Of a stretch of DNA of 64,000 bases, positions 24,600-34,761 are shown piece by piece. The DNA lies in contig OW240915.1 in NCBI GenBank assembly GCA_933207985.1, forward strand, positions 275,988,477 to 276,052,476, written 5' to 3'. The translations under genes were made by a program, and so were the position numbers. The notes beneath the pieces are model-generated. The model was not told the DNA's origin, searched no databases, and worked only from the letters and a program-made list of their open reading frames with translations. Numbering within the stretch: the first letter of the stretch is position 1; each line of letters starts with the position of its first letter. This DNA is from Pelobates cultripes. Taxonomy: Eukaryota; Chordata; Amphibia; Anura; Pelobatidae.

Positions 24600-25697
24600 T
24601 TTAAGTTTGGATTCCAATATTGTTGAATGGGTAAGGCAGTGGCTGAGTGACAGGCAACAGAGGGTTGTAGTTAATGGAATATATTCAAAGCTTGGACTTG
24701 TCACCAGTGGGGTACCTCAGGGATCAGTACTTGGACCCATTCTCTTTAATATTTTTATTAGTGATATTGCAGAAGGTCTTGATGGTAAGGTATGTCTTTT
24801 TGCTGATGATACTAAGATATGTAACAGGGTTGATGTTCCAGGAGGGATAAGCCAAATGGCAAATGATTTAGGTAAACTAGAAAAATGGTCAGAGCTGTGG
24901 CAGCTGACATTTAATGTGGATAAGTGCAAGTTAATGCACCTTGGATGTAAATGCCCAAGGGCAGAGTATAGGGTATTTGATACCCTACTAACCTCAACAT
25001 CTGAGGAAAGGGATTTAGGAGTGGTTATTTCAGATGACTTAAAGGTAGGAAGACAATGTAATAGAGCAGCAGGAAATGCTAGCAGAATGCTTGGTTGTAT
25101 AGGGAGAGGTATTAGCAGTAGAAAGAGAGAAGTACTCATGCCATTGTACAGAACACTGGTAAGACCTCACTTGGAGTATTGTATGCAGTACTGAAGACTG
25201 TATCTTCAGAAGGATATTAATACTCTAGAAATAGTTCAGAGAAGGGTTACTTAGCTGGTTCATGGATTGCAGGATTAAACTTACCAGGAAAGTTAAAGGA
25301 TCTTAACATGTATAGCTTTGAGGAAAGACGAGACAGGGGGGATATGATAGAAACATTTAAATACATAAAGGGAATCAACACAGTAAAGGAAGAGATTATA
25401 TTTAAAAGAAGAAAAACTACAACAACAAGAGGGCACAGTCTTAAATTAGAGGGGCAAAGGTTTAAAAATAATATCAGGAAGTATTACTTTACTGAGAGGG
25501 TAGTGGATGCATGGAATAGCCTTCCAGCTGAATTGGTAGATGTTAACACAGGGAGGGAGTTTAAGCCTGCGTGGGATAGGCACAAGGCTATCCTAGACTT
25601 TAGATAAGGCCAGGGACTAATTAAAAGTATTTAGAAATATTGGGCAGACTAGATGGGCCAAATGGTTCTTATCTGCCATCACATTCTATGTTTCTAT
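24600..25697 (+). mobile_element. CR1-type LINE, 5'-truncated
   Basis: A truncated non-LTR retrotransposon: a decayed reverse-transcriptase C-terminal part followed by a short 3' UTR ending ATTCTATGTTTCTAT. CR1 elements end in short repeats of an ATTCTATG-like octamer and usually make no target duplication, which fits what is seen. The 5' end stops inside the reverse transcriptase, as is common for LINE insertions. Second copy at 42357-43454. Confidence 0.8.
24607..25607 (+). pseudogene. CR1 reverse transcriptase fragment, broken
   Basis: The first open segment (195 codons, 24607-25194) has the reverse-transcriptase motif SGVPQGSVLGP at about residues 34-44 and the catalytic FADD box at 65-68, then a thumb-like region (WSELWQLTFNVDKCKLMHLG). 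The upstream palm motif with the first catalytic aspartate is missing because the element is truncated. A stop at 25192-25194 and others before 25308 separate a second open segment (25308-25607, 99 codons) with the CR1/L2-type tail RRDRGDMIETFKYIKG and VVDAWNSLPAELV. It cannot encode an active enzyme. The minus-strand frame over 24717-25139 is a shadow. The right copy differs by one residue, GLDGK versus SLDGK. Confidence 0.85.
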
Positions 25698-25934
25698 TTG
25701 CGCAAAAGGTATAATTCTATACACATCTAAATTAAGTTACTTTGTTGCAGTTAACCTGTAATTTTAATCCTGCAATGAAATACATTGCGTTTTAGTGGAA
25801 ACAGCAATCTTTCGTAACCTCTAGTGGCTCTCTTCCTGAAAAGTCACTTGACACACTTCCATTGTTTGAACCAAGTTAGACTCTGTCCTCATTGGTCGTC
25901 TGTCCTCCGCTGATGCTTCTCATAGAAAGCTTAA
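25698..25934. other. Spacer holding the empty Tc1/mariner target site
   Basis: The TA at 25718-25719 in TTCTATACAC is the unoccupied site that corresponds to the 43477-45049 insertion in the right copy. Nothing else was recognised. Confidence 0.85.
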
Positions 25935-26037
25935 GGTAAGGGCAGGGTCTAATGAAAGTATTCCAAAAATTGGGCAGACTAGATGGGCCAATTGGTTTTT
26001 ATCTGCCGTCAAATTCTATGTTTCTATGTTTCTATTT
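25935..26037 (+). mobile_element. CR1 3'-end stub
   Basis: About 100 bp closely resembles the last part of the CR1 at 24600-25697 (GGGCAGACTAGATGGGCCAA, then ATCTGCCGTCAAATTC) and ends in ATTCTATG/TTTCTATG repeats. It is a second, extremely 5'-truncated insertion, about 240 bp downstream of the first. Second copy at 45267-45369. Confidence 0.7.
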
Positions 26038-26281
26038 GATTGGTGGAGTGTGGTGCTCACACATGTGCTTCTTATTCCCATTGCTTCTCTATGAGAAGCA
26101 TCAAATTGGATGAGAAAATGAAGAAGGCGTGCCTGCGCAATGACATCGCAGGAGAAAGAGCTGGTGGCTGCACTGAGTGTGTCTCAATGCTGTAAAAAAG
26201 GTAAGCAAAATTATTTTGTCAAGTTTTTTAAAATTTAGTTTAGGGGGGCCTCTGAATATAAGGATTAGTAATGCATGTTTG

Positions 26282-26604
26282 TAGTGACACACTATAGTAG
26301 TTATGGTGTCAGTAGTGCCCTGGCACTCCTCATTGTAATTTATTAAACCTTTTGCTAATATTTTGACAACATACTTGGGGGACCATTGTGAGCCAAAAGC
26401 TCGTGCTAGGAGCTTCTGCTGTATAGTGCCAATCCAATGGCTGAGAGTGCATGCTGATCACTCTTAGCCAAATGAGATAAGCCCTGCAGGCTTAGCTCCA
26501 TGCAGAGAGCTTTGCAGATTGTAAGGGTGCAGGGATATGGCCCTGGCACCATCACCACTTCAATAAATGAAAACAATTATGGTGCCTAGAGTGTCTCTTA
26601 ATCC
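26282..26604. repeat. MITE-like repeat, TTAA right end
   Basis: It contains CACTATAGTAGTTATGGTG, a central GGCTGAGAGTG...CACTCTTAGCC inverted pair, and a right end GGTGCCTAGAGTGTCTCTTAA close to the GTGTCCCTTTAA consensus end. It shares its core with 63361-63560. Second copy at 45614-45936. Confidence 0.5.
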
Positions 26605-27546
26605 CAGCTCTGCAGTAGATGCAACAATATACTTTTAAGGTAAGGTTACCATGTTTTCCTTGTTACATTTCAGTTTATGTCATGTTGACAAACATATGTA
26701 CTCTATGGTATGTAGAATTCATATGATTCAAGATTCATTAAAATCTCTAATACACTATGAGCTGGGAGAATAGACTGCATAAAGATTATTAATAAAAAGA
26801 CAAATCAATTCAACACTAGTTGTCTATATTTGGATTTCCATTTCAACCTTCTCCTAATTATCAACATTATAAATTCTCACTATTGCAAAGATATTCGCTA
26901 ATGTACCCTCCAATGTAGCCATTACCTTCTTGCCTATATCTTCAGATTCCGATGCTAATATACGCACAGTAAATTATGGAGAGCAGATACGGGTTAATGT
27001 TAGCCAATTGATTTATTGAGGACAGATATAATACATAACATATCAGGGAGCAGCCGTCTATTAAATGCAAAAATCCTGTTAATTAAAATGTCCCTTGTGC
27101 ATCTTGCTACTATCCAATCCTTCTTACCTCCTTTTCTACATTCAAATTTGTTTTGAATGATTTTTCATTCCTGTCATTCCCACTTTGAAAATCCATGTGA
27201 TAAATCCAAGTGCTTGCTTCCAGTAGAAATGTTTCTGATGTTAAGGGGTACCTGTCATGCCCCGTACAACTTGTGTTCATTAGAATAAGCATAATATTTT
27301 ATCTATACATTGTGCTGGCAGTTTTAGATTAGGAGAAAAAACAATGTAAAAATATATTCTCCCAGGTGTCAGTCAATGCCTCAGTCTGCAAAGGAGAGCC
27401 CCACTGCTCTCCTCCAATGTGCTGTGGTTGCTATGGAAACTCTAAGGGATGGCTAGGGACTATAGGAACGGAGTGACGTGACGTCACTCAGTTCCTACCC
27501 CAGCTTCCTATCTTTGTTCCTGACCACTGATGAGATTTGCCCTGCT
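26605..27546. other. Non-coding stretch with near-palindrome
   Basis: No gene was recognised. At 27464-27496 a 33-bp near-palindrome contains a perfect TGACGTCA (27479-27486), the consensus CREB/ATF binding word. With no gene nearby, regulation is only a possibility. Second copy of the stretch at 45937-46878. Confidence 0.45.
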
Positions 27547-27561
27547 TAGGGGTGGATCCCA

Positions 27562-29083
27562 GAAAATATCCAATCAAGAAGCACAACCAATAATATGAAA
27601 AAAGTTTATTATTAGATAGGTACAAAAAAGATAAGTATCTCACAATGCATATAAGAACCAATCAGAGTATGACTCACATACTGATAATATACAGAAACTA
27701 ATCAGACGTTCTATGATAATATCCAAACGGGATATATAGTAAACAAATATTTAAATAGCGTTCCAAGCATACACTAGCCCATCAAAAAAAACAATAAGGA
27801 CTACCCTACCAGTTGGAGGCAATAATAGCATAGAGAATGAAACGAAATTCAAAATGCAGTGTCAAACAACCCTCAAGTTGCAGAATGATAAGAAAAATTA
27901 GGTTAGACAAACAAAAAAGAAAAAAGGAAAATAAATGTACTTCTTATATATGAAAATAAACCCATACCTAGGTGCAGTGTAGTTGATAATTGAGAAAGAC
28001 ATGCTTCTTGTATAAAAGATCACAAGATTAACATAAAAGACCATGTATAATATATTGGTCAAAACAGACATAATGTGTATGAATAAAAATTCTCTTAACT
28101 CGAGGGGGCATGCAAATATAGTCTATGCTCCTCACGCTCATGATACAAAAACCACATAAAGGCTGTCTCCAGAAATAAATTATTATACAAATATTTCATA
28201 TCTCTACATCCATGAAGCACACACAAATATAAAAAAAAGCTTATTAAATACTAGATGTCCCAAGAGTGTTCAAAATCCATAGTCGATATGCCACCATTAA
28301 GCATTTCCATATTCATCCGGTCTCTAAACCATTCGACAAGTATCGTTCCATCAGGAATACGAGATTTATCCAAATACCAATGTAGTTTTATGCTTGACGA
28401 GTAGGATTCCATCATCAAGGGGCCACCCAATAGAAAAGATCCCACATAAGAAAAAACTAAAAGATTAATATAAAAGAAGACTAAAATCATATTATATACA
28501 ACCAATGCACAATCAGCAGGCAGAAGTAATAAACAGCATGATAAATATAATACCGGAGTCTAGAAAGAATATAATAAATTAATAAATAATTTCAAACAGG
28601 TCATAGAGTCGAATCAATTGAGTTTACCTGAAAGGATTGAAATCACAATCCTCATTCAACCCGTGAGGAAACAATGTGTCCAAACTATACATCCATCGCA
28701 GTTCCACCCGTTTGAGTGAATCTGTAAGGGAACAACCAGAGTAAGGTTTCTTTATTTGTTGCATGGCCTGAAATCTAAGTTGAGCCACAGAATGGCCTGA
28801 ATCAATGAAGTGTTTTGCCAATGTAATATACTGTTTACTTGTGTGAATGGTACTTTTGTGTTCCCCAATACATATCGTTAGAGGTCTCGAAGTTTGACCC
28901 CCATAACCAAGTCCGCAAGGACACTTGATAAGATAAATCACACAATATGTTTGACAATTAAAAAATTCCTTAATGTCAAATGATTTGCCTGTTCTCGTAT
29001 GGCTAAACCCCGAACCGGTTGTGACATTGTTGCACTTGGCACAATGTTCACACGGTGCATACCCTTCATTGATGACCCCAATG
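27562..29083 (-). mobile_element. Penelope-like element, 5'-truncated
   Basis: About 1.5 kb is flanked by a perfect 15-bp direct repeat TAGGGGTGGATCCCA at 27547-27561 and 29084-29098, consistent with the target duplications of Penelope-like elements. On the minus strand it starts inside the linker before the GIY-YIG endonuclease domain, codes to 28624, and then has about 1 kb of non-coding 3' sequence. The reverse-transcriptase part is absent because of 5' truncation. The 84-codon frame at 28251-28505 in the 3' part has no recognised motif. Second copy at 46894-48415. Confidence 0.8.
28624..29082 (-). pseudogene. Penelope-like GIY-YIG endonuclease fragment
   Basis: The open frame has no start of its own; it enters from the truncation point at 29082 and ends at the stop at 28624. 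First comes a cysteine cluster CEHCAKC, typical of the linker before the endonuclease in Penelope-like proteins. Then comes the GIY-YIG core (VIYLIKCPCGLGYGGQTSRP), a GEH box, and a tail RVELRWMYSLDTLFPHGLNE that matches the family C-terminus. In the family this domain nicks DNA for target-primed insertion, next to an upstream reverse transcriptase that is missing here. In LTICIGEH a cysteine sits where GIY-YIG enzymes usually have the catalytic arginine, so even this domain may be inactive; that is inference. Second copy at 47956-48414. Confidence 0.85.
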
Positions 29084-29098
29084 TAGGGGTGGATCCCA

Positions 29099-29548
29099 AG
29101 CAGAGCAAAACAAAGAATAAGAGGGGGAGTGGAGGATGGTTGGGAAATGTGTGTTACATGAATAGTAACATCCAGGAACCAATGCTGTAGTGGAGAAAGT
29201 CATTTCATCAATATATTTTACATTGAGTACGCTATGTATCTTTATGGTATATGGTGTATTCAATATGTATGGGCGTGATTTAAGGTAAGTTATTCACTTT
29301 AACTACTTCATGAGAAAATTCCACGGTATCATATCATTGCATCATCTAGTATGTCAGAGTTATAGATGAATGCATAAACTAATAGCTTCCTAACAATAAA
29401 GACTATGACTTATAGCACCAATTTCTCACTAAATAATGCAACATTCCACCCATTAATTAAAATAATTCAGTCATGAATGCACATGACAAGGGAGTGTTAT
29501 TGGCACAGTTTATTGTCAATTTTAGTGTAAGAAGTGGTAGGCTTGCGG
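29099..29548. other. Non-coding spacer
   Basis: Nothing was recognised between the Penelope-like element and the hAT-like segment. Confidence 0.5.
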
Positions 29549-29720
29549 CAGGGCCGGACTGGCCTACCGGGATACTGGGAAATTTCCCGGTAGGCCGCCG
29601 GCCCTTGGGTCACTTTGAGATGTGGCTGCACTCAGACACAAGGCAGGAAAATATTTGGAGTTTGTTCTCCATGCGGCCACGGCCACTTCTGTGCCAGCCA
29701 CCGGATGTGAGAGGCATATG
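29549..29720. mobile_element. GC-rich hAT-like terminal fragment
   Basis: It starts CAGGGCCGGACTGG, in the style of hAT termini beginning CAGGG. A hairpin follows immediately (GGCCTACCGGG against CCCGGTAGGCC), then another inverted pair around 29697-29739 (AGCCACCGGATGTG / CATATCCGGTGGCT). The base composition differs sharply from the surroundings. No opposite end or target duplication was found, so superfamily assignment is tentative. Second copy at 48881-49052. Confidence 0.45.
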
Positions 29721-29880
29721 ATGTCATATCCGGTGGCTGCTCGGCGGTGGCTCTACACTGCACAGCATAGCGGCGGGCCAGCAGGAAATCTCTTCCTTCC
29801 GTGTAAAGGTTTGCTGGAGTAAGGAGTCAGTGTGACAGGGCATTTCACAGGTAACATTGTATTGTGGTTGTCAAGTCTAC

Positions 29881-30210
29881 TGTTGGGGTAAAATACTATG
29901 TGACAGGGCAACGCTGGGGTAAAATAATCTGTGACAGGGCACTGCTTGGGTAAAATAATTTGACAGGGCAGTGCTGGGGTAAAATAATCTGTGACAGGGC
30001 AGTGCTGGGATAAAATAATCTGACAGGGCAGTGCTAGGGTAAAATAATCTGTGCCAGGGCAGTGCTGGGGTAAAATAATCTGTAGGAGGGCCGTGCTGGG
30101 ATTAAATTTGTGTCAGGGCAGTGCTGGGGTAAAATATTTTGTGGAAGGGCAGAGCTGGGATATTATATTTTGTGGAAGGGCAGTGTTGGGGTAAAGTATT
30201 TTGTGGCAGA
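29881..30210. repeat. 31-bp minisatellite
   Basis: About eleven tandem, partly diverged units of roughly 28-33 bp follow the pattern GACAGGGCAGTGCTGGGGTA then AAATAATCTGT. More degenerate relatives (words such as AGTGCTGCTG and GGTAA) appear to continue to about 30660. Both copies of the block carry it with no obvious change in copy number (49213-49542). Confidence 0.85.
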
Positions 30211-30984
30211 GTAAGGTCATACTATGAGCTAGTGTACGGAGGTACTCTCACAGGTACTGCTGGTGTAAGTGCAAGCTGTAACTAACCCATGTGGTAATAA
30301 GGTGACAGTGCTGCTGTGACCTACTCTGCTAGGGGCAAGTGCAGCTTTCCCTAACACCACTGTGCCATGGCATTACAGTGAGTGGCATTGATGAGGTACT
30401 GTGAGGTGATTGCTGTAAATAGCACTGAGTGGTAAAGACAGTACAGATACTGCTGTGGTAATTGTGACTGGAATTGCTGGAGTAAAAGCAATTTGTGAAT
30501 ATTACTGCTTTGGTAAACTGCACGAGGACAAGCTGTGAATTGTATTGGTAACTTTATTGTTTACAGTATTGGTTACTGTATTGGCTGTTAGGTTAAGGTA
30601 CACACTGTGACAAGCACAGGTATGATAAAGTAGTGCTGCTGGTATTACTGAGGTAAGACTGTCTTGTGACTAATCTATAACAGTGTGAATAGAGTAAGGA
30701 GCACAACCATAAATCTTTATATATATGAAAAAAATCTTTATTAAATGGGTATATACTATACGACTGTCTCTTTAAATATTATCCACAGAAGTACAAAGTC
30801 ATGCTATTCAAAAGCATTTACCAGAAAAGCAATGATATAGGCAAATATAAACGCTCAATGCGTAATAAATGAATGAAAGAAATATCATGCAAACAGTCCA
30901 CTATAATACTAGTATAATGAAAACCCAGACATATAAAAAAATGCAGCAAACCATACCAAATTCAGTGAGAAGTAGGGACAGAGT
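30211..30984. other. Degenerate minisatellite periphery and spacer
   Basis: The first ~450 bp keeps faint similarity to the minisatellite unit. After that nothing was recognised. Confidence 0.4.
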
Positions 30985-31287
30985 CAATCAAAAAAGTCAA
31001 AAGTGACTTTTGTAAGCCTTTAGCTGACACTCTAGAATTCTTTTTCACCTCATTGAGCAGTCTGCGCTGTGCTCTTGCAGTCATCTTTACAGGACGGCCA
31101 CTCCTAGGCCACTCCTAGGGAGAGTAGCAGCAGTGCTGAACTTTCTCCATTTACAGACAATTTGTCTTACCATGGACTGATGAACAGCAAGGCTTTTGGA
31201 GATACTTTTATAACCCTTTCCAGCTTTATGCAAGTCAACAATTCTTAATCGTAGGTCTTCTGAGAGCTCTTTTGTGTGAGGTATCAT
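30985..31287 (-). pseudogene. Tc1-like transposase N-terminus, frameshifted
   Basis: The open frame 31087-31287 begins with the helix-turn-helix region of a Tc1-like transposase ([21 protein letters not shown], then [20 protein letters not shown] and TLPRSG), which recognises the element's terminal repeats. A perfect 11-bp tandem duplication, CCACTCCTAGG at 31098-31108 and 31109-31119, then shifts the frame. Past it a Tc1-like sequence ([14 protein letters not shown]) continues in another frame to about 30990. The catalytic DDE domain is absent. In the right copy (50317-50619) the start reads MMPRTKEL instead of MIPHTKEL, consistent with C-to-T changes on the left. Confidence 0.8.
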
Positions 31288-31663
31288 TCACATCAGGCAA
31301 TGCTTCTTGTGAAAAGCAAACCCAGAACTGGTGTGTGTTTTTTATAGGGCAGGGCAGCTGTAACCAACACCTCTAATCTCATCTCATTGATTGGACTCCA
31401 GTTGGCTGACATCTCACTCCAATTAGCTCTTGGAGATGTCATTAGTCTAGGGGTTCACATACTTTTTTCACTTGCACTGTGAATGTTTACATGGTGTGTT
31501 CAATAAAAACATGGCAACATTTCATTCTTTGTGTGTTATTAGTTTAAGCAGACTGTGATTGTCTATTGTTGTGACTTAGATGATGATCAGATCACATTTT
31601 ATGACCAATTTGTGCAGTAATCCATATCATTCCAAAGGGTTCACATACTTTTTCTTGCAACTG
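30985..31663 (-). mobile_element. Tc1/mariner 5' half, decayed
   Basis: The minus-strand terminus CAGTTGCAAGAAAAAGTATG abuts a TA at 31664-31665, a typical Tc1-type end. About 375 bp of untranslated sequence leads to a transposase start at 31287. Only the N-terminal DNA-binding part follows, and no opposite terminal repeat was found. Second copy at 50317-50994. Confidence 0.75.
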
Positions 31664-31982
31664 TATATGTATGTGTGTTTATATATTACTTAATCATCTG
31701 GGGTGGCAAGACATGGCCTTACATATTACATGTGACAATATATGGCACAATGACTTATGGGACCTCCAGAAACTTTATGATGCACTTTGAGAAATACCCT
31801 GTGCAGTCGAAATGCGTCAGTGCTTGGACTAAGTTATATTGTTGGAATAAAGGATTATTTCTTTGCATACAAAGCTTCCTGTGCCATATCTTGGATTGAG
31901 AACAGTATTTACCCTAACCAGGAGACATTTGGAGAAGCGGTTTGCAGTCTACTGAAGGAGATTTTGACACAAACGCTTAAGT
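31664..31982. other. Repeat-like segment up to the gap
   Basis: It contains TGATG...GTGCAGTCGAAATGCGTC at about 31780-31820, followed by AATAAAGGATTATTT, in the style of repeat ends that carry a GAAACGCGTC motif. No gene was recognised. The same sequence lies at 50995-51313, where it continues into unique DNA. Confidence 0.4.
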
Positions 31983-32082
31983 NNNNNNNNNNNNNNNNNN
32001 NNNNNNNNNNNNNNNNNNNNNNNNNNNNNNNNNNNNNNNNNNNNNNNNNNNNNNNNNNNNNNNNNNNNNNNNNNNNNNNNNN
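31983..32082. other. Assembly gap, 100 N
   Basis: Exactly 100 undetermined bases, a conventional size for a gap of unknown length. The 146-codon frame drawn across it is an artefact. Confidence 0.99.
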
Positions 32083-33271
32083 CAAGGTTCCGCATTGCCA
32101 CTCCCATCACTGGCCATTGGCAAGTGAAAATTCCTTGTCTAACAGCTTAAGACTTGAAATGTTGAGCCCTACGTATAACATTTGTACCACATGGAGTAAC
32201 AAAAGATTAAAATGTGTCCAGTGCTGACTTTTTGGGCACTGAATAATGAGGTGAACAAGCTGATTTTTATGCCATGCAAACTACCCATTGGGTGGGTACT
32301 CCAGAAAAAAATAAAGTTGTAACCAGTAGTAGTTTACTACATTTTGAAGGCCAAACATTGTAGAAAATATAAGTACAATTAGTTAAATTTACACAGCCAA
32401 AACTTGGTGATATCAACAACAGTGCACAACTAAACTAAATATATAGTAAATTGCTTTCTACAGCTAGAAAAACAATGAGATTCGTGGCACTTCTGTGTTC
32501 TACGTAGTGGGTAGATTGCTTCATGAGCTCATATAATTGTCTACATCACATTAGAGCAATTGAAAAAAGTAAGATTAGACCTACCATATGCCACAATCTA
32601 ATTTAATCGATACATATTGTATATGTGTTTGTTCATGTGTTTGTGTGTGGATTTGCCTTTTGTTCATCTTTTTGTAATATAATGCAATTCCGTTCAATAC
32701 TCAATAACCATGAAAAATATCCTTAATGTGCATACAGGTAAAAGCTTTCTTTGATATTCTGAAATGTGAAATATGGTCATTGGCATTACGGCTTGATGAA
32801 AAGTATTTTCTATAATTTTGTTACATCCTCATAGTGTGCTGCCTTTTTTTAAAGATGCCTATCTTTCTTAGAGCAAAGTAAATGATCTATGACGGCCTCT
32901 GGGAATGCTGAGAAGGCAGAAGCAATAATGACACTCTAGATATCCTGTTCAGCTCAAAAATCATATCTAGTATACTTGGTCCATTGCACCAAGAATACCA
33001 CGCACTGCTAACTATACAATGTCCTGAATTCCCTTCTATATTGAAGTGCCTGAAAGAATAGTTATATAATTATTGCATTTTAATGTAAAAAATGATATTT
33101 TGTTTTTAGTGTAACAAATTGGTAATGACAGCTCTACGAAAAACACTGTCAAAAGGTGCCCTCTAACAAAAAAGTAAACGAGACTAAAATAAGTTTCCAT
33201 GTAGATGAATTATCAAACAGCGAAGAGGGACACATCTCATTCCTGAGATATAAATATATTGAAACTTTAAG

Positions 33272-33411
33272 GAGTTTATTCACTAAACGCTGAGCTGCAG
33301 TGAATTTAAAATTGCAAAATATGGCCTACATAGAATTTCAACAGCTTAGCTATAGTCGTAGCTTGGTACTTGTAGCCTAGATTTTGCAATTCAATGTGTG
33401 TAGAATAAACC
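33272..33411. repeat. MITE-like repeat (copy of 16376-16515)
   Basis: Same GTTTATTCACTAAAC-ended foldback repeat as in the left block. Confidence 0.45.
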
Positions 33412-33430
33412 AAATATGTTTATAATGTTC

Positions 33431-33825
33431 AAAGGAGCACTCCACACCCATAGAGCACTTCAACTTGCTGAATAGCTATGTGGATATGGAGTATCCCTTT
33501 AAAATCCCAGTTTGTAAAAGTGCCAATTTCATTGTGAAATTAGCACTTTAATATCTGAAAATAGAAACAGAGATTCACTTCCTACTTCCGTTAGCTCCAC
33601 TGACCTAACAGAAGTAGCAGGCACTGGCTGCAAGAACTGCCTGAGTGACAGGCCTGAGGGGGAAGCTCTCCCCTCCTACCTGTCAGTTCCTGCAGCGTCT
33701 GTTCAGAGCCTCCCTCTCCTCCCCTGCCTGCTAACCTTGTAATTGCCGATCTGTGGGTAGAGGAGCTTCGGTTACCTCTACCCAGACTGACACTTCTTGT
33801 CAGTCCGGGTAGACGAAAATACACT
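33431..33825. repeat. Dispersed repeat (copy of 16535-16925)
   Basis: Same degraded AAAGGAGCACTCCA-ended repeat as in the left block. Its GC-rich part recurs at 34494-34700 in the second tandem unit. Confidence 0.4.
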
Positions 33826-34717
33826 TAGAATGAAATTATATATAAATATATATATATATATATATCTATGTATATATAAATAAATAAAAATAATATGAAA
33901 TATATAGATATCCATATACAAAATTACATGAATAATTTAATAAATATACACGTAGAATTCAAAAATATAACTATGTATATATATTTAAATTCTACATGCA
34001 TATTTATGTAATATTTTTATGTAATTGAGTAATTTTATTGATTGCAATTTGAGGGACCTGCCTGACAACCCAGGCTGAAAGTCCAGAAAATTGAATTTGC
34101 TAGCACTGTATCTAACCCTGTAACTTTCCATGACACCCTAAAACCAGTACATGGGGGGTACTGTTTTACTTGGGAGACTTTGCTGTTTCAAAACAGTAAA
34201 ACATATCACAGCCAATCATATTGTCAGTGAAAATGAAGTTGTTTGTATTTCTCACACACAAATGTCACTTTCACTGATGATATAATTGTTGTGATACGTT
34301 TTACTGTTTTGAAACACTAATATTTGTGTTCAGTGAAGCCTCCCGAGTATAACAGTACCCCCCATATACGGTTTTATAGTGTTTTGGAAAGTTACAGGGA
34401 GAATTATAAAGCTTGATTTTCTGTTTTTCCAAATTAAAATTTTCCAGATTGGTTATGTTGCCTTTGAGAGCATATGGAAGCCCAGGAATGAAAAGTAGCA
34501 GGCACTGGCTGCAAGAACTGCCTGAGTGACAGACCTGAGGGGGAAGCTCTCCCCTCCTACCTGTCAGTTCCTGCAGCGTCTATTCAGAGCCTCCCTCTCC
34601 TCCCCTGCCTGCTAACCTTGTAATTGCTGATCTGTGGGTAGAGGAGCTTCGGTTACCTCTACCCAGACTGACACTTCTTGTCAGTCCGGGTAGACGAAAA
34701 TACACTTAGAATGAAAT

Positions 34718-34761
<44 letters not shown>

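Larger units (their letters stand above)
15187..31982. other. Left copy of duplicated haplotype-like block
   Basis: These 16796 bp recur in the same orientation at 32083-51313. Differences visible by eye are sparse substitutions, a few small indels, and two large insertions in the right copy (a Tc1/mariner element and an ~880-bp tandem duplication). The left copy runs continuously from unique DNA and ends at the assembly gap. This supports an unmerged contig overlap or retained alternative haplotype rather than an old segmental duplication. Confidence 0.85.

Noticed and set aside
24717..25139. 140-codon minus-strand frame (also 42474-42896)
   Set aside because: It is antisense to the CR1 reverse transcriptase, which has real motifs on the plus strand.
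28251..28505. 84-codon hydrophobic minus-strand frame (also 47583-47837)
   Set aside because: It lies in the non-coding 3' part of the Penelope-like element with no recognisable domain.
31787..32227. 146-codon plus-strand frame across the gap
   Set aside because: It runs through 34 unknown codons in the 100-N gap; the halves belong to two unmerged contigs.
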